A stretch of 64,000 bases of DNA, from the NCBI GenBank assembly GCA_014360655.1, contig JACIXC010000005.1, positions 1-64,000 on the forward strand. Direction: 5' to 3'. This DNA comes from Actinomycetota bacterium (GTDB taxonomy: Bacteria; Actinomycetota; Geothermincolia; Geothermincolales; RBG-13-55-18). Shown in pieces: positions 52,301 to 60,558 of this stretch (position 1 is the first letter of the stretch; each line of letters starts with the position of its first letter). A program made the translations under genes and the position numbers. The notes under the pieces were generated by a model that was not told the origin of the DNA, searched no databases, and saw only the letters and a list, made by a program, of their open reading frames with translations.

Positions 52301-53452
52301 GTCCGCCGGTACCGCGACCGCGGTCTGCGCTCCCCCTTCCTCCACGTCCTGGAGATACAGGTATGATGGCGGGTACTGCACGAGGAGGCCGTTCCCGCTC
52401 ACCAGGTAGCGGGTAACCGCGTTCGCCTGCACGGTGCGCTCGCAGGCCACGGGGCCCTCATCCCCTGCCAACGGGGCGCCGTCGGCCGGCAGGATCACCG
52501 GCACGCCTCGTGCGCAGGCGTAATCCACGGCCGCCTGCGCGAAGGAGGCGGCGCCCGCGCTCTCCATGCCCGACTGTATGACCCAGGCCCCGGAGTCCAC
52601 GGCGAAGATCACCCCTTGGGCGAAGCGGCCGGCGTCCACCGGGGACGCGTAACCCACGCGCACCACCAGGAGCATGGCGTTGGGGCAGGTGCCGGGCACG
52701 CCGGACCCGTTGTTGGCCTCCGCCCCCGACCACGCGCAGGCGCGGTCTCCCGAGCCCACGTCGCTCTCGTCCCAGGGGTCGTTGTCATCTTCCAGGAAAT
52801 CCCATCCGGCGATGTCGTCCACGTAGCCGTTCGCGTCGTCGTCCTCCCCGTCGGAGAAGACCCTTATGAGGTCCTGGGGGTCCAGCACGCCGTTGCCGTT
52901 GCGGTCGGACACCCGGGCGTCCCCGGCGAAGTCGTCCACGTTGAAGATGCCGTCCCCGTTACGGTCCCAGCCGTCCGCCCCCGGAGGCGGGGGGATCTCA
53001 CCGGTATTGAGATATATCTTGCGGACCAGGTCCCGCATAATCCCGGCGTCATGCCACCTGATGCCCGCGTCGAGCACGGCGATGACCGCGTCGGGTCTGC
53101 CGGTGGTGATCCCCCACGCTTCCTCTACCGCATCCCCCGTCACCCCGGCGAGTTCACGGCGGAAAAGCTCCGGGTCCGCCGCTTCCAGGGAGGCGTGGTA
53201 GGCGGAACCGCTGCTCGCGCCGGAGTACTTCCAGTACGCGGGGTCCGTTGGAAGAAGGTCGTTCGGGGCGCTCTCGAAGCGGCAGTAGCTCTCGTACCGG
53301 CCGGGGTCCTGGCCCTCGGGACAACGGGGCCAGGGCGTGTCGGCCGTAACGGGGCTGACCGCCAGGAGAGCGATTACGGAGAGCAAGAGCAGGAAGACCG
53401 CACCCGATATGCCCATCGGTGCGCGCCTCGTCCGCCCGCGGCGCGATCTCAT
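49388..53452 (-). CDS. Exported subtilase-fold protein with lost catalytic residues and seven FG-GAP repeats
   Basis: 1354 residues. A signal peptide (FLLLLSVIALLAVSP) is followed by a peptidase S8 fold: A-V-L-D-A-G (Asp128), Ca-binding D-R-N-G-D-G-I-F and D-R-N-G-N-G-V-L loops, W-D-F-L-E-D-D-N-D-P-W-D. Where G-H-G-T should be, it reads G-S-G-D-R-A-C-A; the Ser block (G-T-S-x-A-x-P) is A-V-P-A-D-T-D-S; the oxyanion Asn is also missing. The middle of the protein has seven FG-GAP-like units (L-A-D-L-D-G-D-G etc.), and the C-terminus is a fibronectin-III-like domain. Start ATG 53452 follows AAAGGGGG. It may be a binding or scaffold protein. Confidence 0.75.
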   Translation of the reverse strand: MRSRRGRTRRAPMGISGAVFLLLLSVIALLAVSPVTADTPWPRCPEGQDPGRYESYCRFESAPNDLLPTDPAYWKYSGASSGSAYHASLEAADPELFRRELAGVTGDAVEEAWGITTGRPDAVIAVLDAGIRWHDAGIMRDLVRKIYLNTGEIPPPPGADGWDRNGDGIFNVDDFAGDARVSDRNGNGVLDPQDLIRVFSDGEDDDANGYVDDIAGWDFLEDDNDPWDESDVGSGDRACAWSGAEANNGSGVPGTCPNAMLLVVRVGYASPVDAGRFAQGVIFAVDSGAWVIQSGMESAGAASFAQAAVDYACARGVPVILPADGAPLAGDEGPVACERTVQANAVTRYLVSGNGLLVQYPPSYLYLQDVEEGGAQTAVAVPADTDSAEAAARLAGIAALVISAAKDRVRCGLMWDYPGLERPLSSNEVRQILAMTADDIDFSGVSREVNLGALDVIAGPSQRFPTTPGWDPCSGYGRVNALRAVQAVVAGMIPPEAEITSPRWCELRSPGEVSLEVSGRVAAVRADSYQFTVEWGPGWTPSCEEWVSVATVGPCSEPTQGVLATLDLGDVYRAVEEKAAREEDRKGRDRRAFTVRVRVRDNLGNWGEDRKTLYIFHDEDSLAGTPLMMAGGVTAAPRLADLDGDGADEIVVATGDGAVHALRRDLSELAGWPVRTTPLPLHLASAAFSSGSLPGEAFAAVSGAPAVGDLDHDGKLEVVAGDASGRVYAWDNEGNLLPGFPVRSNPLYSIPERADWETEGALPPEWRASRLVPDAVHRLDRRNRLDRGFAGGPALANLDASGDGFLEIIATCRDGHVYAWRVDGTPLRGWPVKLADPGETAGLDPLTHNVRLRDQEIYSREDGTGILTAPAVADLDGDGDLEVICGSGEFYAGGNGAGAAVSPQTFAIFSQLPLIAPLLQGKAGDLFRPGTGRVYALHGEGTAHGLEPGAQAAAGEVPGNAYVAGWPSRPAMTMPAAAGGAAGETGSLAIADVDGDGRMEIGVSATAGPAVLLSRDGTSFHGNDAQGLPLSLHCDSAGAAAQSRDLPAMGATGGGCFARLDGDKVCYVSPTRGLRECLDSLLPADQAEPGGQLTAWRAVDGEMLPSSPLRVPGGLCGISPAVADIDGDGAQEILAGGQFLCLHALEVAGGEASGWPKFTGGHVVSSPAVGDLDGDGKREVVAGTREGWLLAWRTPAEAGAPADWPACGHDAWNTGCLETDARGPAGVADLAAVPVPGVAGGIGVRLTWTAAGDDGYTGTAMCYEIRYLDRPLDGNNWNEGIPLLVGKPMPAQAGTREEMVVEGPLFSFGDGERTYYFTLQARDEAGNLSPLSNLASLRVIPRRSRPSGAEATVP

Positions 53453-53497
53453 CAATCCCCCTTTGTCTTCGTCCCCCATGATTTGCATTGGAACTAA

Positions 53498-53527
53498 ATT
53501 ATAAACCTGTAAGTTTACATAAGACAA
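53498..53527 (-). promoter_or_regulatory. Promoter with palindrome TGTAAACTTACA in the spacer
   Basis: On the minus strand TTGTCT (53527-53522), an 18-bp spacer and TATAAT (53503-53498). A perfect 12-bp palindrome (53508-53519) occupies the spacer, so a repressor could block the promoter of the subtilase-like gene. The leader is about 40 nt. Confidence 0.6.
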
Positions 53528-53816
53528 GCGAGGCGGGGAGGTCTACCATCGGGTTGGGTGGTGGAACTGCAAGGCAAAAGAATGCAGTGGGTAAGTGGCG
53601 GCGGCAGAGGGGTCGTGCGTGATCGCTGCCCGTCTCCGGGATTCGCCCGGTGCCTGCCTCTCCCGCTTCCCGGAAGGACCCGCCTCCTCCGTGCCTTGCG
53701 CCCTTGAACCGTGACGCCATCCATTGCGCCTCCGGGCCCACGCCGTGGCCGCAGCGCCGGCCGGCCCCCCTCGCCCCCGGACACGGGCGGGGCCTGACCC
53801 CGATGATGTCCGGCCG

Positions 53817-56231
53817 CTATTCGGGGAAGCCTATGGAGTCGTGGGCCCAGGCCTTGCCGGGTCCGTAGACGGGGCGCTCGCAGACCACCCCTCCCCCCGA
53901 GGAGACCACCTTGGTGGAGACGTCCTTCTTTCCCGGCACCAACGAGTTGAGGAAGAAGGAGGCGCGGGAATTCCCGGCGATGGTGAAGTCCTGGGGGCCG
54001 GGCACCGGTCCCGTCTCGGTCATGAAGGAGAGGCTCACGGTCACGGCTCCCGGATTGGGGTTCTGCACGCAGACCCAGCTCTCCATGCCCCCGTAGGTGG
54101 AGCCCTCCGCCAGGTACCAGGTGTCGCTCGGGGAGGTCGCCCCCACGGAGTCGTGGGCCCAGGCCTTTCCGGGTCCGTAGACGGATCTCTCGCAGACCAC
54201 CACGGCGCAGATGCCCGTAACCCGGGTGGAGACGTCCTTCTTTCCCGGGACCAACGAGTTCAGGAAGAAGGAGGCGCGGGAATTCCCGGCGATGGTGAAG
54301 TTCTGTGGTCCCGGCACCGGTCCCGTCTCGGTCATGAAGGAGAGGTTCACGTAGACGGACGAGGAATTGGGGTTCTGCACGCAGACCCAGCTCTCCATCC
54401 CCCCGTAGGTGGAGCCCTCCGCCAGGTACCAGTCGGGGGCGGGGGAGGTCGCCCCGACGGAGTCGTGGGCCCAGACCTTGCCCGCTCCGTAGACGGGGCG
54501 CTCGCAGACCACCCCTCCCCCCGAGGAGACCACCTTGGTGGAGACGTCCTTCTTTCCCGGGACCAGGGAGTTCAGGAAGAAGGAGTAGCGGGAATTCCCG
54601 GCGATGGTGAAGTCCTGGGGGCCGGGGACCGGTCCCGTCTCGGTCATGAAGGAGAGGTCCACGGTCACGGCCCCCTGATTGGGGTTCTGCACGCAGACCC
54701 AGCTCTCCATGCCCCCGTAGGTGGAGCCCTCCGCCAGGTACCAGCCGGGGGCGGGGGAGGTCGCCCCGACGGAGTCGTGGGCCCAGGCCTTCCCGGGTCC
54801 GTAGACGGATCTCTCGCAGACCACCCCTCCCCCCGAGGAGACCACCTTGGTGGAGACGTCCTTCTTTCCCGGGACCAGGGAGTTCAGGAGGAAGGAGTAG
54901 CGGGAATTCCCGTCGATGGTGAAGTCCTGGGGGCCGGGGACCGGTCCCGTCTCGGTCATGAAGGAGAGGTCCACGGTCACCGGGAAGCCGTTGGGGTTCT
55001 GCACGCAGACCCAGCTCTCCATGCCCCCGTAGGTGGAGCCCTCCGCCAGGTACCAGGAACAGGAGGGGGCGGCCAGGCTGTGGAAGTAGCCTCCCGCCAG
55101 CGCCACCGCTCCCGAGAGGCCTGATACCTGCACGGGGACGTTGCTGTCCGTGTTGTTCCCATTCCCCAGTTGGCCGTTGGAGTTTGCTCCCCAGGCCCGG
55201 ACGGTGCCGTCCCCCATGAGCGCTAGGCTGTGGTAGCCGCCTGCCGCCACCGCCACCGCGCCCGAGAGGCCGGCGACCTGCACGGGGACGTTGCTCGAGG
55301 TGTTGTTCCCGTTCCCCAGCTGGCCGTTGAAGTTTGCTCCCCAGGCCCGGACGGTGCCGTCCCCCATGAGCGCTAGGCTGTGGTTCATGCCTGCCTCCAC
55401 CGCCACCGCTCCCGAGAGGCCGGAGACGGAAACGGGGACGTTGCTCAATCCGCCCGTGGTCCCGTTCCCCAACTCGCCGTTGAAGTTTGCTCCCCAGGCC
55501 CGGACGGTGCCGTCCCCCATGAGCGCCAGGCTGTGGTAGCCGCCTGCCGCCACCGCCACCGCTCCCGAGAGGCCGGAGACGGAAACGGGGACGTTGATCG
55601 TGGTGTTGGTCCCGTTCCCCAGCTGGCCTTGGGTGTTTGCTCCCCAGGCCCGCACGGTGCCGTCCCCCATGAGCGCCAGGCTGTGGCGTTCGCCTGCCGC
55701 CACCGCCACCGCCCCCGTAAGGCCTGATACCTGCACGGGGACGTTGCTCGAGATGTAGTTCCCGTTTCCCAGCTCGCCGTCGCCGTTCCATCCCCAGGCC
55801 CGGACGGTGCCGTCCCCCATGAGCGCCAGGCTGTGGCGTTCGCCTGCCGCCACCGCCACCGCTCCCGTGAGCCCGGAGACGGAAACGGGGAGGTTGCTCG
55901 TGGTGTTGGTCCCGTCTCCCAGCTGGCCGGAGTCGTTTGCTCCCCAGGCCCGGACGGTGCCGTCCCCCATGAGCGCCAGGCTGTGGGTCCAGCCTCCCGC
56001 CACCGCCACCGCTCCCGAAAGTCCGGAGACGGAAACGGGGACGTTGCTGTCCGTGTTGTTCCCGTTTCCCAGCTGGCCGGAGTCGTTTGCTCCCCAGGCC
56101 TGGGCCGGGCCGTAGGCGAACCCCGCCGCCCGCCAGGGCTCGGAGGACGCCCCGAGGGAAGCCGGCAGCAGCAGGAGCGCCGCCAGCAAGAGGCCCAGTG
56201 AAAGTACCGCCGCGGGTCTTACGCGTGCCAT
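53817..56231 (-). CDS. Exported RCC1 propeller protein with four WYLAEG repeats (copy B)
   Basis: 804 residues, one less than copy A. Signal peptide (VLSLGLLLAALLLLPASLGA), seven RCC1 units (A-W-G-A-N-x-x-G-Q/E-L-G-N-G, with H-S-L-A-L-M-G-D-G-T), then four WYLAEGSTYGGMESWVCVQN units. The DNA of the units is nearly identical to copy A in long stretches, and it lies in inverted orientation 35 kb away. It has no membrane anchor. GAGGAGG precedes the ATG by seven bases. The stretch 53528-53816 after its stop has no gene. Confidence 0.8.
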   Translation of the reverse strand: MARVRPAAVLSLGLLLAALLLLPASLGASSEPWRAAGFAYGPAQAWGANDSGQLGNGNNTDSNVPVSVSGLSGAVAVAGGWTHSLALMGDGTVRAWGANDSGQLGDGTNTTSNLPVSVSGLTGAVAVAAGERHSLALMGDGTVRAWGWNGDGELGNGNYISSNVPVQVSGLTGAVAVAAGERHSLALMGDGTVRAWGANTQGQLGNGTNTTINVPVSVSGLSGAVAVAAGGYHSLALMGDGTVRAWGANFNGELGNGTTGGLSNVPVSVSGLSGAVAVEAGMNHSLALMGDGTVRAWGANFNGQLGNGNNTSSNVPVQVAGLSGAVAVAAGGYHSLALMGDGTVRAWGANSNGQLGNGNNTDSNVPVQVSGLSGAVALAGGYFHSLAAPSCSWYLAEGSTYGGMESWVCVQNPNGFPVTVDLSFMTETGPVPGPQDFTIDGNSRYSFLLNSLVPGKKDVSTKVVSSGGGVVCERSVYGPGKAWAHDSVGATSPAPGWYLAEGSTYGGMESWVCVQNPNQGAVTVDLSFMTETGPVPGPQDFTIAGNSRYSFFLNSLVPGKKDVSTKVVSSGGGVVCERPVYGAGKVWAHDSVGATSPAPDWYLAEGSTYGGMESWVCVQNPNSSSVYVNLSFMTETGPVPGPQNFTIAGNSRASFFLNSLVPGKKDVSTRVTGICAVVVCERSVYGPGKAWAHDSVGATSPSDTWYLAEGSTYGGMESWVCVQNPNPGAVTVSLSFMTETGPVPGPQDFTIAGNSRASFFLNSLVPGKKDVSTKVVSSGGGVVCERPVYGPGKAWAHDSIGFPE

Positions 56232-56655
56232 CGCCGTTCCTCCTCTCCCGAAAAAATCCGCCTATCCAACGCGTGATCTCATGCGGCGACGGCCGCAGGA
56301 GCCGGTGAACGTGGAATCCCCCTGATGAGAAACCGCCCTTGGCCTTTTGCGGTGTTTTCCAAAAGAAGGATCACTATCTCCATAGCTGATTTTAGCAGGG
56401 AGCGGGGAGGGGCGGCAAACCATCCGCGGGTTCACGGCGGCCATCCTTCCCGCCAACGGCTTCCCGGGCGCTACGTACCACGGCGCCGCAGAACATCGCG
56501 GCCGCGACGGCCATCGCGTACGCTGGAAATGTCTACCATCGCTCCCGCCATTGAGCGGAATTCTCCAGAAAATATTCCCGGTGGCCGAATAATTAGTTAG
56601 TATAAATAAGGGAGCTCTTGTGGCAACCTTGCAGCGAGGGAGAGGGGGAAGGGGT
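56232..56655. other. Divergent intergenic region between RCC1 copy B and the TPR gene
   Basis: 424 bp. It contains the -10 box at 56601 and, on the minus side, a structured leader for RCC1 copy B: TCTCAT/ATGAGA arms and a GCGGC/GCCGC inner stem at 56278-56330. No gene is seen. Confidence 0.5.
56601..56606 (+). promoter_or_regulatory. -10 box of the zinc-ribbon TPR gene
   Basis: TATAAA in an AT-rich patch (AATAATTAGTTAGTATAAAT), 50 bp before the start codon. No -35 is convincing. Confidence 0.4.
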
Positions 56656-58290
56656 ATGTTCTGCACCAAGTGCGGTAGGGAGCTCTCGGAGGGTACCCGC
56701 TACTGCAAGTACTGCGGCGGTGAGCAGGGGCCGTCCGCGCACAAGGAAGCGGATGCCGCCCGCAGGGAAGCGCGAGCCGGAACGGGACCCCCGCAAGGCG
56801 ACGCGACTTCCACGCAAACCGGGGCGGTATTTCCGCAAAACCAGGCAACGTCCCCGCAGCCCGAAACGTCATATATGCCATCGGCTCCTTCCCCCACTTT
56901 CTCAACCACCAGGCCGCTATGGAAAAACCCCTTCCTCCTGGGCGGCGTAGCGGCGGCGGCGGTGGCGATCGTCCTGGTGCTCGTCTTCACCGTCTTCACC
57001 GGCATGGGGGTATCCAAGGCGGAGCCCTACGTCAGGGAAGCGATGGCCCTGCTGGACGCGGAGAAGTACGAGGAAGCCCTGGAGAAAGCCGAGCTAGCCG
57101 TGCAGGCGGACCCCGCGTACCCGCCGGCCTACGCCGTCCGCGCGGAGGCCCGTTGCTGCCTGGAGGACTTCGAGCCCGCCCTCGCGGACTGCGAACGCGC
57201 CCTCGAGCTGGATCCCCGTTTTTCCGAGGGCTTCCGCAACCGGGCGAACATACACGACAGCATGGGGGATTACGAGCCGGCGTTGCAGGATTACGGCCGG
57301 GCCCTGGAGCTCGATCCACGCAACGCCAAAGCCTACAACGGCAGGGGTGTGACCTATTATCATTTGAATGAGTACGAAAAGTCCCTGGATGATCACGACA
57401 AAGCCCTGGAGATCGAACCGGATAACGCCCTTTACCACGTCAACCGGGGCTATTTGTACATATCGCTGGGCGAAGACGATAAGGCACGGGAGGATTTCGA
57501 GCGGGCGGTGGAGCTCGCCCCCGACCGCGCTTACGCCTACGCCGGCCGGGGCTACTTCTTCCTCTGCCACGGCGAGAACGAGAAGGCCCTGCAGGATTAC
57601 GACCGTGCCGTGCAGCTCGCCCCCGGCAGGGCCTATTACATCGCGCTCCGGGGGAGTACGTACGTCTCGCTCGAACGTTACCGTGAAGCGATCGACGACC
57701 TCGACAAGGCCATTGAGCTGGACCCGCGCTGCGTCATGGCCTACGGCTATCGCTGCAACGCTCACAATAAACTGGGCCACTTCGACCAGGCCCTGGCCGA
57801 CGGCAACAAGGCCATCGAGCTGGGCCTGGAGAAATCATGGCTCTACTGCGATATTGCCTTAGCCTGTAACAAGCTGGGCATGTACCAGGAGGCTATAGCC
57901 AGCGCCGGCAGGGCCATCGAGCTGGACCCGCAGGACGGCATCGCATATGTCAATCGCTGCTTCTCCTACAATGCGCTGGGCCAGTACGACAAGGGCCTGG
58001 CCGACGGCAACAAGGCCGTGGAGCTCGCCCCCCGAAACGCCGTCGCCTACAACAATCGCGGGGTATCATACAAGGGACTGGGGCAGGCGGACATGGCCAT
58101 GGCGGATTACATCTGGGCCAGCGAGCTCGACCCAACGCTCTCCAAACCGTATTACAACCGCGGCATGATCTACGAGGAGCGCGGCTATCGGGACCTGGCC
58201 GTCGCCGAATACCAGAAGGCCGTGGAGCTCGACCCCAACGACCAGGAGCCGCGGGAAGCCCTGCGGAGGCTGGGCGTTCCGGGCTACTGA
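56656..58290 (+). CDS. Zinc-ribbon, single-span membrane protein with TPR repeats
   Basis: 544 residues. The N-terminus is a double-C-x-x-C zinc ribbon (MFCTKCGRELSEGTRYCKYC). After a Pro/Thr/Gln-rich linker a helix (GGVAAAAVAIVLVLVFTVF, about residues 95-115) crosses the membrane. The rest is about a dozen TPR units of 34 residues, each ending A-x-E-L-D-P or similar, forming a long solenoid, probably outside. It may be a scaffold for envelope or secretion complexes. ATG 56656 is in-frame after GGAAGGGG. Confidence 0.8.
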   Translation: MFCTKCGRELSEGTRYCKYCGGEQGPSAHKEADAARREARAGTGPPQGDATSTQTGAVFPQNQATSPQPETSYMPSAPSPTFSTTRPLWKNPFLLGGVAAAAVAIVLVLVFTVFTGMGVSKAEPYVREAMALLDAEKYEEALEKAELAVQADPAYPPAYAVRAEARCCLEDFEPALADCERALELDPRFSEGFRNRANIHDSMGDYEPALQDYGRALELDPRNAKAYNGRGVTYYHLNEYEKSLDDHDKALEIEPDNALYHVNRGYLYISLGEDDKAREDFERAVELAPDRAYAYAGRGYFFLCHGENEKALQDYDRAVQLAPGRAYYIALRGSTYVSLERYREAIDDLDKAIELDPRCVMAYGYRCNAHNKLGHFDQALADGNKAIELGLEKSWLYCDIALACNKLGMYQEAIASAGRAIELDPQDGIAYVNRCFSYNALGQYDKGLADGNKAVELAPRNAVAYNNRGVSYKGLGQADMAMADYIWASELDPTLSKPYYNRGMIYEERGYRDLAVAEYQKAVELDPNDQEPREALRRLGVPGY

Positions 58291-58364
58291 CGCCGCCTTC
58301 CTCCGAAGGGACAGGCCGATCCGCCGCGGGCCGGAAGCCCGAAGGCGGGGAGCGCGGACGCTCG

Positions 58365-58457
58365 TGGAGGGGGGCAGTGGGAATCGAACCCACCCCGGCT
58401 TTTTCACGGCCGGCCTACGGGTTTGCAGCCCGCGGGGGACCCAGTCCCGTACCCCCC
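58365..58457 (-). tRNA. tRNA-Cys(GCA) with tRNA-Sec-like architecture
   Basis: 93 nt with encoded CCA. On the minus strand the acceptor stem has eight pairs (GGGGGGTA with TGCCCCCC, two of them weak), discriminator U and CCA. The D stem GGGAC/GTCCC is 5 bp. The anticodon stem GCGGG/CCCGT encloses loop CTGCAAA, anticodon GCA. The variable region is 23 nt with a CCGGC/GCCGG hairpin, and the T arm GTGGG/CCCAC has loop TTCGATT. U73 and GCA are cysteine identity elements; the 8+5 stack and long variable arm are tRNA-Sec features. tRNAs of this hybrid type (selC*-like or allo-tRNAs) have been reported in bacteria. A normal Cys tRNA may be elsewhere. Confidence 0.85.
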
Positions 58458-58566
58458 AAATGTTGCAAGGTTGCCCTCCAGAACGAAAATATTAATTTAT
58501 TTTATCATTTCTATTATATATTTTTATAATAATATCGCCAGTCTTCGTGCACGCGACAACTCGGGG

Positions 58567-58700
58567 CGAGAGATCCAACATTAAGAGACCACGCCTTTCT
58601 TCATCCAGGTTCAGCTTTTTGCCGTGATGACAGGTTGGTCTCTCGATCCTTTTCGACCTTGAAGCGCCTGATGAAACGTCACATCATCCGAACAGGATTC
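58567..58700. mobile_element. Insertion-sequence end with inverted repeat (copy 3 of 3)
   Basis: CGAGAGATCCAAC (58567-58579) and GTTGGTCTCTCG (58634-58645) are inverted repeats. The DNA after the second arm (GATCCTTTTCGACCTTGAAG, then CGCCTGATGAAACGTCACAT) aligns with the tandem unit at 37.7 kb. Compared with that copy both arms carry matching changes. No transposase coding is left. The preceding 58458-58566 is an AT-rich patch without genes. Confidence 0.55.
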
Positions 58701-58830
58701 GCAGGGCAGGCCCGCGTGCCGGTTATCGGATGCCTGACGCACAGGCGTTCAGGGCCGCCGTTTCCGCGTATTCCCGCGCATCTTCGCGAATTCCGATGGA
58801 GTCCCGTTGAGCGGGGTGGGTTCCCGCGTA

Positions 58831-60096
58831 TCAAGGTGCATCGTCACGGAGGCGCTCGTAGTTGCTGCGGCGCTCCAGCCCCTCGATGCGGAAGAGGGGG
58901 TCGTCCCCGATCATCTCCCGGAGGTCTTCGAGGGTGAGCCAGTGGTAATAGACGGGGCGGAGGTACTCGGGGTCGTCCCCTTCCAGTTTTCCCTGGCGCG
59001 GCGGCTCCCGCCGCATGCCCATCCCCAGGGCGGTGTACTTGAAGACCCTTATCCAGGCGTTGACCCCCACCGTCTCCGGCCGCACGCCGCGGAAAAAGGC
59101 GAAGAGGTCGCGCAGCTCCTCGGCCCTCTCGCCGGGGAACCCCAGCAGCAGGTCCACGGCCACCCTGATCCCATACCCGCGGGCGAGCTCGATGCAGCTC
59201 TGCACGTCCATGAGGCCATAGCAACCGGAGAGGAGGGAACGCGAGTCCACGGAGAGGGTGATGGAGGCGGCCCCGCTCGCGACCAGGAGGCGGAAGAGGC
59301 CCTCGTCGTGGGGGAGGGGCTTCATGTAGAGCGACCAGGAGATGTCCAGGCCCTCCGCCACCATGGCCCGCAGAAGCTCCTTGCAGGAATCCAGGTCCTG
59401 GTTGAACTCGCAGTCGCAGAGGTGCAGCTCGCGGCAGCCCGCCCCGCGCAGGGAGGAGAGCTCGGCCGTCACCGCCCGGTGCTCCCGCGTCCGCCAGGGA
59501 AGGCCCGCCTCCAGGCAGAAATCGCAGGTCCCCAGGCACCCGGTCTGGGTGGTGAATCCCGCCAGCCCCCTCTCCGCGAGGTAGGGGGCGTAGTCCACGA
59601 AGCGGCCCCGCGCCGGGACCTCCCCCCGGTCGAAGGAATGCTCCCAGCCGTCCACCAGCCGGGGCAGGGGGGTGCCCTCCCGCAGGTAGCGCAGCAGGGC
59701 GGGCAGCGCCCTCTCCCCGGGACCGAAGACGGCGCAGTCGGCTCCCACGTATTCCGCCACCTCCCGCGGCCCCGCCAGCAGGGCCGTCCCCCCGATAACC
59801 ACCGGCGCCCCGCAAGCCTCCCTGGCAAGGGAGACCAGTTCCGCCGCCTCGTCCAGGAAGAACTGGTCGTCAAAATAGAGGCTGGTGTCGAGGTTGCGCA
59901 GGGAGAAGCCCACCAGGTGGGGGTCGCAGGAGGCCAGCCCCGCGGCGAGGACCCCTTGCGGGTCATCGGCGAAGGCCAGGTCTATGACCCTCACCTCGTG
60001 CCCCTCGCGGTCGAGATAATGCGCCAGGTGCTCGAGGCCCAGGGGGATCACCGGGGGCTCGAGGTAGCGGTTGGGGTTCACCAGGGCCACGCGCAT
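58831..60096 (-). CDS. B12-binding-type radical SAM protein
   Basis: 421 residues. The N-terminal 130 residues form a cobalamin-binding-like domain (RVALVNPNRYLEPPVIPLGL, V-V-I-G-G-T-A-L-L-A), without the D-x-H-x-x-G ligand motif. The radical SAM core has QTGCLGTCDFCLEAGLPW (C-x3-C-x2-C), followed by L-H-L-C-D-C-E-F-N and S-V-D-S-R-S. The C-terminal part is typical of the family that modifies lipids, peptides or cofactors; the substrate is not identifiable. The ATG is at 60096. Confidence 0.8.
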   Translation of the reverse strand: MRVALVNPNRYLEPPVIPLGLEHLAHYLDREGHEVRVIDLAFADDPQGVLAAGLASCDPHLVGFSLRNLDTSLYFDDQFFLDEAAELVSLAREACGAPVVIGGTALLAGPREVAEYVGADCAVFGPGERALPALLRYLREGTPLPRLVDGWEHSFDRGEVPARGRFVDYAPYLAERGLAGFTTQTGCLGTCDFCLEAGLPWRTREHRAVTAELSSLRGAGCRELHLCDCEFNQDLDSCKELLRAMVAEGLDISWSLYMKPLPHDEGLFRLLVASGAASITLSVDSRSLLSGCYGLMDVQSCIELARGYGIRVAVDLLLGFPGERAEELRDLFAFFRGVRPETVGVNAWIRVFKYTALGMGMRREPPRQGKLEGDDPEYLRPVYYHWLTLEDLREMIGDDPLFRIEGLERRSNYERLRDDAP

Positions 60097-60558
60097 GCCG
60101 TCCCTCCCCGTCCTCGCCTCCCGCGCTTCGCCACGGTCCTTCCTCTTATCCGTGTCTTACCTGCCGGCGGGCCATGCCCTTTCCGTACATTCCCTTCCGG
60201 TCCACGCCCTTCCCGGATCACTTCACCGATCACTCGCGGAAGCGGCTTCTCCCGACCGCGTTCGGGCCTAGCCGTTCCCGTCCATGCCCCTCCTGGAATA
60301 CTTTACCATACCTCGCGGAGCCGGCCTCTCCCGACCGCGCGGCGGGAAGGCCTTTCCTCCCCTCACATGGCAAGCATAGCACCGTACCCGGTATAAACCA
60401 TATCCCGTCCCCCCGCTTTAACGCACGAGCACGGGCCGGCCGCCGCCAGGGGTTGAGACACGGCTCGGGTGTGGGGGAGGTCTTTTCCTCCCCCCACCGC
60501 CGAACGCGTGGCCGAACGCGGCGCCGGACGCCAGCCCGTCATCAGGGACGGCCATCCG
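60097..60558. other. Intergenic region, no gene recognised
   Basis: 462 bp between the radical SAM gene and the end of the partial protein. It holds the hairpin at 60471-60497 and repeats of C-T-C-C-C-G-A-C-C-G-C-G near 60260 and 60328. No tRNA or small gene is supported. Confidence 0.5.
60471..60497 (-). terminator. Possible terminator hairpin after the partial gene
   Basis: GTGGGGGAGG and CCTCCCCCCAC (one extra C) pair around TCTTTT. It is 60 bp beyond the stop of the minus-strand gene, but there is no T-tract on that strand, so termination is uncertain. Confidence 0.4.

Noticed and set aside
58365-58457. An ordinary tRNA-Cys, or a tRNA-Leu/Ser with a long variable arm.
   Set aside because: The anticodon GCA and U73 exclude Leu and Ser. 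The 8-bp acceptor and 23-nt variable region do not fit ordinary tRNA-Cys.
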